A DNA stretch of 64,000 bases from Arthrobacter sp. V1I7. Lineage in GTDB: Bacteria; Actinomycetota; Actinomycetes; Actinomycetales; Micrococcaceae. This document shows positions 33,826-42,321 of this stretch, one piece after another. Each line of letters opens with the position of its first letter. The stretch's first letter is position 1. The translations under genes and the position numbers were made by a program. The notes under the pieces were generated by a model. It was not told the DNA's origin. It worked only from the letters and a program-made list of their open reading frames with translations, and did no database searches. The stretch lies in contig NZ_JAUSYS010000001.1 of NCBI RefSeq assembly GCF_030817015.1, positions 62,001-126,000 of the forward strand. The letters are read 5' to 3'.

Positions 33826-35480
33826 ACCTCGCCAGTTTCGCCCCGCTCGCCGTCGTACTTCCCATCCTCGGCGCCGCCCTGACCTTCCTGCTGATCCGGC
33901 ACACCCGGGCCCAGCGGGCGGTCAGCATCGCGCTGCTCTCCCTGACGCTGCTGCTGGAATGCCTGCTGCTCGCCTCCGTCTGGCACGGCGGCACCGCCGC
34001 GGTCAATATCGGTGGCTGGCTGCCGCCCTGGGGCATCGTGATGGTGGTGGACCAGTTCTCCTCGCTGATGCTCGTGGTCTCCTCCACGGTGAGCCTCGCG
34101 GTGCTGGTCTACGCCACCGGGCAGGGTATGGCCGACGGAGACCAGGACGCGCCCGTCTCGATCTTCCACCCGACCTACCTGATCCTGGTGGCCGGGGTAT
34201 CCAACGCCTTTCTCTCCGGGGACCTGTTCAACCTCTACGTGGGCTTCGAGATCCTGCTGACCGCCAGCTACGTGCTCATGACCCTGGGCGGAACCGGGCC
34301 GCGGATCCGGGCCGGGGTGACCTACGTCGTGGTCTCGGTGGTGTCCTCCGTGCTCTTCCTGATCGCGATAGCGATGGTCTATGGCGCCACCGGCACCATC
34401 AACATGGCAGACCTCGCCATCAAGCTCGCGGACCTGGACCCGGGCACCCGGAACCTGCTGCACGTCATGCTGCTCGTGGCCTTCGGCATCAAGGCCGCCG
34501 TGTTCCCGCTGTCCTTCTGGCTTCCGGACTCCTACCCGACGGCGCCGGCACCCGTCACGGCGGTGTTCGCCGGGCTGCTGACCAAGGTAGGCGTCTACGC
34601 GATGGTCCGCACCGAGACTCTGCTCTTCCCCGGGGACACCCTCAACACGCCGCTGATGGTCGCGGCGTTACTGACCATGGTGGTGGGAATTCTGGGCGCC
34701 CTGGCCCAGAGCGACATCAAGCGGCTGCTGTCCTTCACCCTGGTCAGCCATATCGGCTACATGGTCTTCGGGCTCGCGATGTCCTCCGTGGCCGGCCTCG
34801 GCGCAGCCGTCTTCTACGTGGCCCACCACATCACCATCCAGACGAGCCTGTTCCTGGTCACCGGCCTGATCGAACGCAGGGGCGGAAGTTCTTCCATGGA
34901 CCGCGTCGCGGGCCTGGCCAAGCTCTCCCCGCTCCTGGCCGTGCTGTTCTTCATTCCGGCCATGAACCTGGCGGGAATCCCGCCGTTCTCCGGCTTCCTC
35001 GGCAAGCTCGGGCTGCTGCAGGCCGGTGTCGAGCTGGGCACCCCGCTGGCCTACGCCCTGGTGATCGGGGGAGTGCTGACCAGTCTGCTGACCCTGCTGG
35101 CGATCGCGAGGGTCTGGAACCGGGCGTTCTGGCGGAAACCCGAGGACGCCGAACATCCCGACCCGGTGCTGCTGGCTTCCCCCGAGGATTCGGCCACCGG
35201 TGACCGGGGCGGCAAGACCAACGTCACCCTGTTGCCGCGGACCATGGTGGGCTCCACGCTGGGGCTGGTTGCCTTCGGCGTGGCGCTGACGGTGTTCGCC
35301 GGCCCGCTGTTCCGGGTTGCGGACCAGTCCGCCGGGGAGATGCTGGACCGTGCCGGCTACATCCACGCGGTCCTCGGCGGGGATGCGCCGGTTCCGGCCC
35401 TGGCCCAACCTGCGCAGCCGCAGCCTGCCCTGCCGCAGCCGGACCAGCCGCAGCCAGCCCTGCAGGGAGGGCAGAAATGA
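33822..35480 (+). CDS. mrpD: Mrp Na+/H+ antiporter subunit D
   Basis: 552 residues, NuoM/N-like proton-pumping subunit with about 14 helices: 'LFNLYVGFEILLTASYVLMT' (key Glu), 'GIKAAVFPLSFWLPDSYPTA' (key Lys), 'SDIKRLLSFTLVSHIGYMVF', 'GIPPFSGFLGKLGLLQAGVE'. The C-terminal tail ends in Pro/Gln-rich repeats ('AQPAQPQPALPQPDQ'). Overlaps mrpC by GTGA and mrpE by ATGA. Confidence 0.95.
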   Translation: MNLASFAPLAVVLPILGAALTFLLIRHTRAQRAVSIALLSLTLLLECLLLASVWHGGTAAVNIGGWLPPWGIVMVVDQFSSLMLVVSSTVSLAVLVYATGQGMADGDQDAPVSIFHPTYLILVAGVSNAFLSGDLFNLYVGFEILLTASYVLMTLGGTGPRIRAGVTYVVVSVVSSVLFLIAIAMVYGATGTINMADLAIKLADLDPGTRNLLHVMLLVAFGIKAAVFPLSFWLPDSYPTAPAPVTAVFAGLLTKVGVYAMVRTETLLFPGDTLNTPLMVAALLTMVVGILGALAQSDIKRLLSFTLVSHIGYMVFGLAMSSVAGLGAAVFYVAHHITIQTSLFLVTGLIERRGGSSSMDRVAGLAKLSPLLAVLFFIPAMNLAGIPPFSGFLGKLGLLQAGVELGTPLAYALVIGGVLTSLLTLLAIARVWNRAFWRKPEDAEHPDPVLLASPEDSATGDRGGKTNVTLLPRTMVGSTLGLVAFGVALTVFAGPLFRVADQSAGEMLDRAGYIHAVLGGDAPVPALAQPAQPQPALPQPDQPQPALQGGQK

Positions 35481-36022
35481 GCCGCAAACGGATCTCCCTG
35501 CGCCAGGAACTCCCGCTGTTGGTCTGGCTTGTGATTGTCTGGGGTGCCCTCTGGCAGGACTTCAGCCCGGGCAACCTGCTTTTCGGCGCCCTGATCGCAG
35601 TCGTGGTGGCCAGGTTGTTCTACCTGCCGCCGGTGGAGCTGGGCGGGCGATTCAACGTACTGCGTGCCGTCCCCTTTGCCCTGACCTTCCTGGTCAAGGT
35701 CGTGGCGGCGAGCTTCCAGGTGATGTATCTCGCTGTGGCCAAGGGGCCAAAGGTGATCAGCGCCGTCGTCGCTGTCCCGCTGCGAAGCCATTCGGACCTG
35801 CTGGTGACCGCGACCGGGCACGTGCTTTCGCTGATTCCGGGCTCGCTGGTAGTGGAGGTGGACAGATCAACGTCCACGCTCTACATCCACGGCATCAACG
35901 TCCGCAACCCCGAGGACGCCGCCAGGCTCCGCAAGGAGGTCCGGGACACCGAGGCCGGGCTGATCCGGATCATGGGCACCAGGGACGAACTGTCCGCACT
36001 CAAGCAGGAGGTGGGCGCATGA
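35477..36022 (+). CDS. mrpE: Mrp Na+/H+ antiporter subunit E
   Basis: 181 residues. Two or three N-terminal helices ('LPLLVWLVIVWGALWQDFSP', 'NLLFGALIAVVVARLFYLPP') and then the conserved MrpE domain: 'VPLRSHSDLLVTATGHVLSL', 'PGSLVVEVDRSTSTLYIHGI'. Required for assembly of the Mrp complex in other bacteria. ATGA overlaps on both sides. Confidence 0.94.
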   Translation: MSRKRISLRQELPLLVWLVIVWGALWQDFSPGNLLFGALIAVVVARLFYLPPVELGGRFNVLRAVPFALTFLVKVVAASFQVMYLAVAKGPKVISAVVAVPLRSHSDLLVTATGHVLSLIPGSLVVEVDRSTSTLYIHGINVRNPEDAARLRKEVRDTEAGLIRIMGTRDELSALKQEVGA

Positions 36023-36297
36023 TGCAGCTCGTCCTGACCGTGACCGCCGTCGTGCTGTCCCTGGCCGCCGCCGGTGCCATCATCCGGATTGCGAGGGGCC
36101 CGTCGCTGCTGGACCGGGTGCTGGCCGCCGACGTGCTGCTGGCCATCCTGGGCGCCGCACTGTGCATCGACATGGCGCTGAACCGGCACCTCAACAACCT
36201 CATGCTGCTCGTGGCGGTATCCATCATCGGGTTCATCGGTTCGGTCACCGTTGCCCGGTTCGTCGCCGACCGGCGGGAGCAAGCCCGTGAATCCTGA
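36019..36297 (+). CDS. mrpF: Mrp Na+/H+ antiporter subunit F
   Basis: 92 residues with three helices. 'IIRIARGPSLLDRVLAADVL' is the MrpF signature, then 'HLNNLMLLVAVSIIGFIGSV'. The ATG overlaps the mrpE stop (ATGA). The end overlaps mrpG by 11 bp. Confidence 0.94.
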   Translation: MMQLVLTVTAVVLSLAAAGAIIRIARGPSLLDRVLAADVLLAILGAALCIDMALNRHLNNLMLLVAVSIIGFIGSVTVARFVADRREQARES

Positions 36298-36703
36298 AAC
36301 ATTCTCCGGCGATACGGTGATCGACGCCGTCTCGGCGGTGTTCATGGTGGTGGGAGCCCTGATGTCCCTCGGCGCGGCAATCGGCCTGCTGCGGTTCCCC
36401 GATCTCATGAGCAGGATGCACGCGGCGACGAAGCCGCAAGTGCTGGGGCTGTTCCTGCTGCTCTGCGCCGTGGGACTCCAGCTGCGCACCTGGTGGGTCT
36501 GGCCCGTCCTGATCGTCGCCTGGATCTTCCAGCTGCTCACCGTTCCGGTGTCCGCCCATATGGTGGGCCGGGCCGGTTACCGCACCAGGCACCTCCACCG
36601 GGAGCTGCTGAGCGCAGATGAGCTTGAGGCCGTGGTGCAGCAGGCGGCGGGCGCGAGCGGATTCCCGGACGACAGCGACGGCCAGACGGGCCGCCGCCGG
36701 TAA
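36287..36703 (+). CDS. mrpG: Mrp Na+/H+ antiporter subunit G
   Basis: 138 residues from a GTG inside the end of mrpF. Conserved MrpG text: 'VFMVVGALMSLGAAIGLLRF', 'PDLMSRMHAATKPQVLGLFL'. Three helices and a hydrophilic tail. Last gene of the operon. The stop codon lies within one arm of a 20-21 bp direct repeat (36693-36712 and 36731-36751). Confidence 0.94.
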   Translation: MNPETFSGDTVIDAVSAVFMVVGALMSLGAAIGLLRFPDLMSRMHAATKPQVLGLFLLLCAVGLQLRTWWVWPVLIVAWIFQLLTVPVSAHMVGRAGYRTRHLHRELLSADELEAVVQQAAGASGFPDDSDGQTGRRR

Positions 36704-36751
36704 GGGTGCCGGCAAGGGGTACCGGTAAGCGCCGCCGGTAAGGGGTGCCGG
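36693..36751. repeat. Pair of short GC-rich direct repeats at the mrpG stop
   Basis: GCCGCCGGTAAGGG(G)TGCCGG occurs at 36693-36712 and again at 36731-36751 with one base inserted. Probably slippage-derived; no function evident. Confidence 0.6.
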
Positions 36752-36786
36752 TACAGGTGCTGCCCGGGGTGGCCTGCCTTGTCTGC

Positions 36787-37050
36787 CTAGACGATGTCCT
36801 GCGACTTGGCGAAGCGGGTGATGGCGCGCTGGGTGCCGCGGTTGGCGAGGACCTGGATGATGGCGCTGACCGAGGCGGAGATCAGCGCGAATGTCAGGGC
36901 CGAGCGCAGCGTGGTGGGGATGTCATCATCGTGGCCCTTGGGCGGCTTGTTGCCGGTGGACTTTTCCCAGACGGTGTCGACGATCTTGGTGCCGACGAAC
37001 CCGGCGAGCAGGCTGATGCCGGTGCCGAGCAGCTTGATGAAGATGTTCAT
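36787..37050 (-). CDS. DUF4235 membrane protein
   Basis: 87 residues. The ATG used follows a good ribosome-binding site (GAAGGAG) and opens 'MNIFIKLLGTGISLLAGFVG', the DUF4235 start; the longer upstream frame is noise. Two hydrophobic helices ('LLGTGISLLAGFVGTKIV', 'SALTFALISASVSAIIQVLA') flank a charged loop ('EKSTGNKPPKGHDDD'). Common in actinobacteria, function unknown. Convergent with the mrp operon. Confidence 0.85.
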   Translation of the reverse strand: MNIFIKLLGTGISLLAGFVGTKIVDTVWEKSTGNKPPKGHDDDIPTTLRSALTFALISASVSAIIQVLANRGTQRAITRFAKSQDIV

Positions 37051-37255
37051 TCTTCGGACTCCTTCGGGGAGGGAACGGGGCTTCCCCCAGCCTAGCGTCC
37101 CGGCCCTGACCGGAGGGACCCGACGGTTCGGACCCCGCCTGATGGCCCGGCGGGTGCGGCCGGGGCGTGATCCGGCGGGAATGTGACGGCCGCCAACGGA
37201 AACCCGGCCGGCCGGGTGTAAACTGGCAGCGCCCACAAGGGTGATCTTAAAAACG

Positions 37256-37374
37256 ACAGGGGAGCGCCGCCGTCGGCAGCTGGAGGAATCCAGGGACCAT
37301 CGGTGGGCGCTGAGAGTGCGGACAGCCGCAGACCCTCGAACCTGATCCGGTTAGTACCGGCGCAAGGGAGTCGA
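37256..37374 (+). promoter_or_regulatory. TPP (THI-box) riboswitch
   Basis: The conserved blocks occur in order and spacing: AGGGGAGCGCC (P1/P2 side), GCGCTGAGAGTGCGG (the CTGAGA pyrimidine-sensing bulge), and ACCCTCGAACCTGATCCGG followed by GTACCGGCGCAAGGGA (pyrophosphate-binding helix). It lies about 80 bp before an ECF transporter operon, so thiamine pyrophosphate should switch off uptake of thiamine or its precursor. The expression platform was not resolved. Confidence 0.95.
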
Positions 37375-37453
37375 GTTCTCAGAGTGCCCGGCGGGGCGGC
37401 GGAAGCCGCGGCCGGCCGGTGCACTCTCCCCTCCTGTTCCTCAGGAGGACGAT

Positions 37454-38086
37454 ATGACTGACATTTCTGCCAAGCAGGGCCTGGCCCGGCGCAACTACAA
37501 CTGGCGCGTGGTGGACATTGTGGTGGCTGCCCTGATCGCGGTTGCCGGCGGGGTTGTCTTCTGGGCCTGGTCCCAGGGCGCCAACCTTATTTCTGCTCCG
37601 GTCAACGCGCTGTACCCGCCGCTGACCGGGCTCTACGCCGGCGGCTGGATGATTCCCGCCGTGCTGGGCATGCTCATTATCCGCAAGCCGGGGGCGGCCC
37701 TCTTCTGCGAAACCGTGGCGGCCACCGGCGAGCTGATCATGGGGTCCCAGTACGGAACGACGGTGCTGATCTCCGGCCTCCTGCAGGGACTCGGCGCGGA
37801 GCTCGTGTTCGCCGCCGTGGTCTACAAGAAGTTCAACCTGCCGGTGTCGCTGCTGGCCGGTGCCGGCGCAGGCCTCTTCTGCGGCCTCAACGACTCGTTC
37901 CTGCCCTGGGGCTGGAACATCGCCTACGCCGGCGGCGACAAGCTCGCCTACATCATCTTCACCGCCGTCTCCGGTGCGGTGATCGCCGGTGGACTGTCCT
38001 GGCTCGCCACCCGGGGCCTGGCAAAGACCGGGGTGCTGAGCTCCTTCCCCTCGCGCAAGGCCGCCACGGAGCCCGTGTTCTCCTGA
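37454..38086 (+). CDS. ykoE: YkoE-type ECF transporter substrate-binding (S) component
   Basis: 210 residues with five or six helices: 'VVDIVVAALIAVAGGVVFWA', 'GWMIPAVLGMLIIRKPGAAL', 'LLQGLGAELVFAAVVYKKFN'. Matches the YkoE family that captures the hydroxymethylpyrimidine moiety of thiamine or thiamine itself. It has its own AGGAGG site. It lies directly behind the TPP riboswitch and is followed by the ATPase and transmembrane partner genes. Confidence 0.92.
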   Translation: MTDISAKQGLARRNYNWRVVDIVVAALIAVAGGVVFWAWSQGANLISAPVNALYPPLTGLYAGGWMIPAVLGMLIIRKPGAALFCETVAATGELIMGSQYGTTVLISGLLQGLGAELVFAAVVYKKFNLPVSLLAGAGAGLFCGLNDSFLPWGWNIAYAGGDKLAYIIFTAVSGAVIAGGLSWLATRGLAKTGVLSSFPSRKAATEPVFS

Positions 38087-38132
38087 AGACTGCACTGCTC
38101 CGGGCGGAGTCAGCAATGACGGGCCGCGGCTC

Positions 38133-39758
38133 ATGAGCACCGCCGACCGAGTCCGCCCGGCCGGGGTCACGGCCCGCGGCTGGGGCTGGCGGCACGCGGG
38201 CCGGTCCCGGCCCGCGGTCAACGGGCTGGATCTGGACATCAGCCCCGGGGAACGGGTGCTGCTGCTGGGGCCATCGGGCTCGGGCAAATCAACGCTGCTC
38301 CACGCCCTCGCAGGGGTCCTCGGCGACAACGCCGCCGACGCCCTCGGCGACAACTCAGGCGCGGTGACCGCTGAAGACTCTGACGAAACCGGCACGCTGC
38401 ACATCGACGGTGCCGCCCCGCGGGCGCAGCGGGGCCGGGCCGGGCTCGTACAACAGGACCCGGAAACCCAGGTGGTGCTCTCCCGCCTCGGTGACGACGT
38501 CGCGTTCGGAGCGGAGAACCTGTCGGTTCCGGCGGCCGAGATCTGGACCCGGGTCGGGGAAGCGCTCGACGACGTCGGGCTGGGCCGGCTGCCGCTGGAC
38601 CATCCGACCTCGGCCCTGTCCGGCGGACAGAAGCAGCGGCTGGCCCTCGCCGGAATCCTGGCGATGCGTCCGGGGCTGATCCTGCTTGACGAACCCACCG
38701 CCAACCTCGACCCGGCCGGCGTCCTGGAAGTACGGGACGCCGTGGGCCGGTGCCTGGACAAAACCGGGGCCACCCTCGTGGTCGTGGAGCACCGGGTCTC
38801 CGTGTGGAAAGACCTCGTGGACCGGATCGTGGTCCTCCAGCCCGGCACCGCGACGGAACCGGCCGTGCTGATCGACGGTCCGCCGGACCGGGTCCTGGCA
38901 CAGGCGCGGGACATGCTCACCGCCGCGGGCGTCTGGGTCCCCGGCTACGTGCCGCGGACCCGGGGCCGTACGGGGCCGGCAACTCCCGTGGGCTCTGCGG
39001 GAACCGGCAGGCCCGGAGGGCACGACGCCGGGACGCTGCTGATGACTGCCGAGAACCTGGCCGTCTCCCGCGACCGCGGCCGCCGTTCCGGTGTGCGCGG
39101 GGGCTTCCGCACGATCCCTCCGGTAGCGGTGCAGTCCGGCATCACCGCCCGGGTCCGGGCCGGCGAAGCCCTGACCATCACGGGCCCCAACGGCTCCGGA
39201 AAGTCGACCTTCGCCCTGACCCTGGCCGGCCTGCTGGCGCCGGTCTCCGGGGCCGTCTCCGCAACGCTGGAGCTGAGCGCCGGCGCGGGGATCGATCCGT
39301 ACAAGTGGAAGGCGCAGCAGCTGATTGCCCGGATCGGAACGGTCTTCCAGGAACCGGAGCACCAGTTCGTCACCGGCCGGGTGCTCGACGAGTTGATGTT
39401 CGGCCCCCGGCACCTCGGCCGTGGAGAAGAACGGGTGGACGAGTTGCTGGAGCGGCTGCGGCTGACCGAGCTGGTGGACGCCAACCCTTACACGCTCTCC
39501 GGCGGCGAAAAGCGCCGGCTCTCGGTGGCCACCGTGCTCGCGGCCCATCCGCAGGTGCTCGTGCTGGACGAGCCCACCTTCGGCCAGGATGCCAACACCT
39601 GGTCCGAGCTGGCATCCTTCCTCTCCGAGCTCCTCGACGCCGGCACCGCCGTCGTGTCCGTCACCCACGACGCGGAATTCACCGCCGTGCTCGGCGGCAC
39701 CGAACTCAGCCTCAACACCCCGGGCCGGCGGGACCCGGACCCGGTGAAGGCGCCATGA
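38133..39758 (+). CDS. ykoD: ECF transporter tandem ATPase (YkoD type)
   Basis: 541 residues containing two complete ABC ATPase domains in one chain. Domain 1: Walker A 'GPSGSGKSTLL', signature 'LSGGQKQRLALAG', Walker B 'LILLDEPTANLD'. Domain 2: Walker A 'GPNGSGKSTFAL', signature 'LSGGEKRRLSVAT', Walker B 'VLVLDEPTFGQD'. It energises the ECF complex with the S component upstream and the T component downstream. The stop overlaps the T-component start by ATGA. Confidence 0.94.
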   Translation: MSTADRVRPAGVTARGWGWRHAGRSRPAVNGLDLDISPGERVLLLGPSGSGKSTLLHALAGVLGDNAADALGDNSGAVTAEDSDETGTLHIDGAAPRAQRGRAGLVQQDPETQVVLSRLGDDVAFGAENLSVPAAEIWTRVGEALDDVGLGRLPLDHPTSALSGGQKQRLALAGILAMRPGLILLDEPTANLDPAGVLEVRDAVGRCLDKTGATLVVVEHRVSVWKDLVDRIVVLQPGTATEPAVLIDGPPDRVLAQARDMLTAAGVWVPGYVPRTRGRTGPATPVGSAGTGRPGGHDAGTLLMTAENLAVSRDRGRRSGVRGGFRTIPPVAVQSGITARVRAGEALTITGPNGSGKSTFALTLAGLLAPVSGAVSATLELSAGAGIDPYKWKAQQLIARIGTVFQEPEHQFVTGRVLDELMFGPRHLGRGEERVDELLERLRLTELVDANPYTLSGGEKRRLSVATVLAAHPQVLVLDEPTFGQDANTWSELASFLSELLDAGTAVVSVTHDAEFTAVLGGTELSLNTPGRRDPDPVKAP

Positions 39759-40558
39759 GGGATGTCCTGAACCTGCGCGGCAACCAGGCGCTGCTGACCC
39801 GGGCGAACCCGCTGGCCAAGTTCGCCGCCGTCGTGCTGATTACGCTGGTGTTGGCGTTGTCCATCGACTGGGTTTCCGCCTCGGTGGCGCTGGTCTTTGA
39901 AGTGGCTCTGTTTCCGCTCGCCGGACTGAGCCTTGCGTTGCTGTGGCAACGCGGCTGGCCGCTGATCCTGGCGGCGGGACTGGGCGGCTGGAGCACCGCC
40001 ATCCTGGCGCCGGACAGCGGCAGGATACTGCTCGACGCCGGCATCTGGTCCATCAGCGAAGGCTCCCTCGAACTCGGGCTGGGTTTCCTGCTCCGCGGGC
40101 TGGCCATCGCGCTGCCGGCGGTTCTGCTGATGAGCTGCACGGACCCTACGGACCTGGCCGACGCGCTGGCCCAGAACGCGAAACTGCCGCACCGCTTTGT
40201 CCTGGGCACGCTGGCCGCGTTGCGGCTCGTGGGGATCATGGCCGAGGAATGGCAAACCATCGGCATGGCGCGGCGCGCGCGTGGCGTGGGCTCGCGGGGC
40301 ACTCCCTACCAGCGCCTCCGCTCCACGCTCGGGCAGAGCTTCGGGCTCCTCGTGCAGGCCATCCGGCGCGCTTCCCGGCTGGCTGTCACCATGGAAGCGC
40401 GCGGCTTCGGCGGCGCCGAACGGACCTGGGCCCGGCCCTCGACCTTCAGCGGCCTGGATCTCTGGGTGCTGCTGGGCGGCGCCGGGATCGCCGCGGCCGC
40501 CGTGGCCGCGGCGCTCGCGGCCGGGACCTGGAACCTCGTCTTCCTCAGCCCGCAGTAG
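39755..40558 (+). CDS. ykoC: ECF transporter transmembrane (T) component (YkoC type)
   Basis: 267 residues, CbiQ/EcfT family. 'TRANPLAKFAAVVLITLVLA' forms the conserved N-terminus. The two Ala-Arg-Gly coupling motifs that contact the ATPases are seen as 'MARRARGVGSRGTPY' and 'MEARGFGGAERTWARP'. Completes the YkoEDC transporter for thiamine or its pyrimidine precursor in the cytoplasmic membrane. Coupled to the ATPase gene by ATGA. Confidence 0.93.
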   Translation: MRDVLNLRGNQALLTRANPLAKFAAVVLITLVLALSIDWVSASVALVFEVALFPLAGLSLALLWQRGWPLILAAGLGGWSTAILAPDSGRILLDAGIWSISEGSLELGLGFLLRGLAIALPAVLLMSCTDPTDLADALAQNAKLPHRFVLGTLAALRLVGIMAEEWQTIGMARRARGVGSRGTPYQRLRSTLGQSFGLLVQAIRRASRLAVTMEARGFGGAERTWARPSTFSGLDLWVLLGGAGIAAAAVAAALAAGTWNLVFLSPQ

Positions 40559-40688
40559 CACCCAGCCAGCGGCACTCCGCATCACGGAAATCCACCCGAC
40601 TTATCGCACAAGATGGGTATTCCTCAAAGACACTTGGAATTCTGGGGTAGTTTCCCGGTCCCATAGCTCATTGGTGATATATTTAGGT

Positions 40689-42212
40689 ATGACACAAGAG
40701 ACTGCCGAACACGTAGGCGCCCTGCTCCGCGATGCCCGCGGCCAGAAGGGCTGGACCCAGGGACAGCTCGCCGCCGAACTGGGCACCAGCCAGAGCGCCA
40801 TTGCCCGGATGGAACAAGGGAAGCAGAACCTGAGCCTGAAAATGATCCAGCGGCTGGAATCCATCTTCGGCCGGAGCATCGTCAAGGTCGGCCGGCCGCA
40901 GATGACCCACCTGCGGGTCGAGGGCGGCCACACGCTGTCCGGGTCGGTGGCTGTCAACAGCAGCAAGAACGCCGGCGTCGCGCTGCTGTGCGCCAGCCTG
41001 ATCAACCGCGGCACCACGACGCTGCGCCGGCTGGCGCGGATCGAGGAAGTCAACCGGATCGTGGAAGTGCTGACCAGCATCGGCGTCGAATGCAGCTGGC
41101 TCAACGCGAACGATCTGCAGATCCGCCGCCCCGCCGTGCTGGACCTTGATTCCATGGACGTAGAGGCGGCCCGCCGGACCCGCAGCGTCATCATGCTGCT
41201 CGGCCCGTTGCTGGACGAATCCGGCGAATACCGCCTGCCGTACGCCGGCGGCTGCGACCTCGGCACCCGCACGGTTCAGCCCCACATGCAGGCGCTGCGC
41301 CAGTTCGGCCTCAGCGTCGAGGCGAAGTCGGGGTTCTACACCGTGCAGGCGCCGCCGTCGGACGGGGACAACCGCTCCTTCGTACTGAGCGAACGCGGTG
41401 ACACCGTCACCGAGAACGCGATCATGGCCGCGGCCCACCGCCCCGGCACCACCATCATCCGCAATGCCAGCCCCAACTACATGGTGCAGGATCTGTGCTT
41501 CTACCTGCAGATGCTCGGCGTCGAGATCCAGGGCGTGGGTACGACCACCCTCAAAATCACCGGCCGGGCCTCGGTCGACGCCGACATCGAGTACTTCCCA
41601 TCGGAGGATCCGATCGAGGCGATGAGCCTGATTACCGCCGGCATCGTGACCAACTCGGAAGTCACCATCCGCCGTGTCCCGATCGAGTTCATGGAGATCG
41701 AACTCGCGACGCTCGAACAAATGGGCCAGGGCCTCGAGGTGTCGGGCGAATATCTGGCCCGCAACAGCCGTACCCGGCTGGTGGATGTCACTACCAAGCC
41801 CTCGGAATTGCGGGCGCCGGAGGACAAGATCCACCCGATGCCGTTCCCCGGCCTGAATATCGACAACCTGCCCTTCTTCGCGGTCATTGCTGCCAACGCC
41901 CACGGCCAGACCATGATCCACGACTGGGTGTATGAGAACCGTGCGATCTACCTGACCGAACTGAACAAACTCGGCGCCCAGGTGCAGCTTCTGGATCCGC
42001 ACCGGATCTACGTTAACGGCCCGACCAGGTGGCGGGCAGCAGAAGTGGGCTGCCCGCCGGCGCTCCGCCCCGCGGCCTGCCTTCTGCTGGCGATGCTCGC
42101 CGCCCGAGGGGTTTCCGAGCTGCGCAACATCTACGTGATTGAGCGCGGCTACGAGGATCTGGCCGAGCGGCTCAACACCATCGGAGCGAAGATCGAGTAC
42201 TTCCAGGACTGA
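40689..42212 (+). CDS. XRE HTH domain fused to a MurA-like UDP-GlcNAc 1-carboxyvinyltransferase
   Basis: 507 residues. Residues 8-63 are an XRE HTH ('LLRDARGQKGWTQGQLAAEL', 'SQSAIARMEQGKQNLSLKMI'). From about residue 72 a complete MurA/EPSP-synthase fold follows. MurA active-site equivalents are kept: Lys93-Asn94 in 'NSSKNAGVALL', Cys189 in 'YAGGCDLGTRTVQPH' (the PEP/fosfomycin Cys), and the C-terminal Arg region 'PALRPAACLLLAMLA' with 'IERGYEDLAERLNTIGAKIE'. It may therefore couple DNA binding to sensing of UDP-GlcNAc/PEP, or be a transferase with a DNA-targeting domain. No Shine-Dalgarno is visible, and a TATATT box (40678-40683) lies 5 bp before the ATG, so a leaderless transcript is likely. 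The frame stays open upstream through the T-component gene but that is not coding. Confidence 0.88.
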   Translation: MTQETAEHVGALLRDARGQKGWTQGQLAAELGTSQSAIARMEQGKQNLSLKMIQRLESIFGRSIVKVGRPQMTHLRVEGGHTLSGSVAVNSSKNAGVALLCASLINRGTTTLRRLARIEEVNRIVEVLTSIGVECSWLNANDLQIRRPAVLDLDSMDVEAARRTRSVIMLLGPLLDESGEYRLPYAGGCDLGTRTVQPHMQALRQFGLSVEAKSGFYTVQAPPSDGDNRSFVLSERGDTVTENAIMAAAHRPGTTIIRNASPNYMVQDLCFYLQMLGVEIQGVGTTTLKITGRASVDADIEYFPSEDPIEAMSLITAGIVTNSEVTIRRVPIEFMEIELATLEQMGQGLEVSGEYLARNSRTRLVDVTTKPSELRAPEDKIHPMPFPGLNIDNLPFFAVIAANAHGQTMIHDWVYENRAIYLTELNKLGAQVQLLDPHRIYVNGPTRWRAAEVGCPPALRPAACLLLAMLAARGVSELRNIYVIERGYEDLAERLNTIGAKIEYFQD

Positions 42213-42321
42213 ACTGATCCCGGTATGAGGGTTTCCCGGACCGTCGCGGAGGGATTCCGGGGGCGGCGAGACACCGCAGCGGGGTAGCGCGTTTCCGGAA
42301 GTCCTGACGCACAATAGATTC

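Noticed and set aside
40197..40688. Upstream extension of the XRE-MurA reading frame through the ECF T-component gene
   Set aside because: The upstream part overlaps a clear gene in another frame; homology starts at the HTH ATG.
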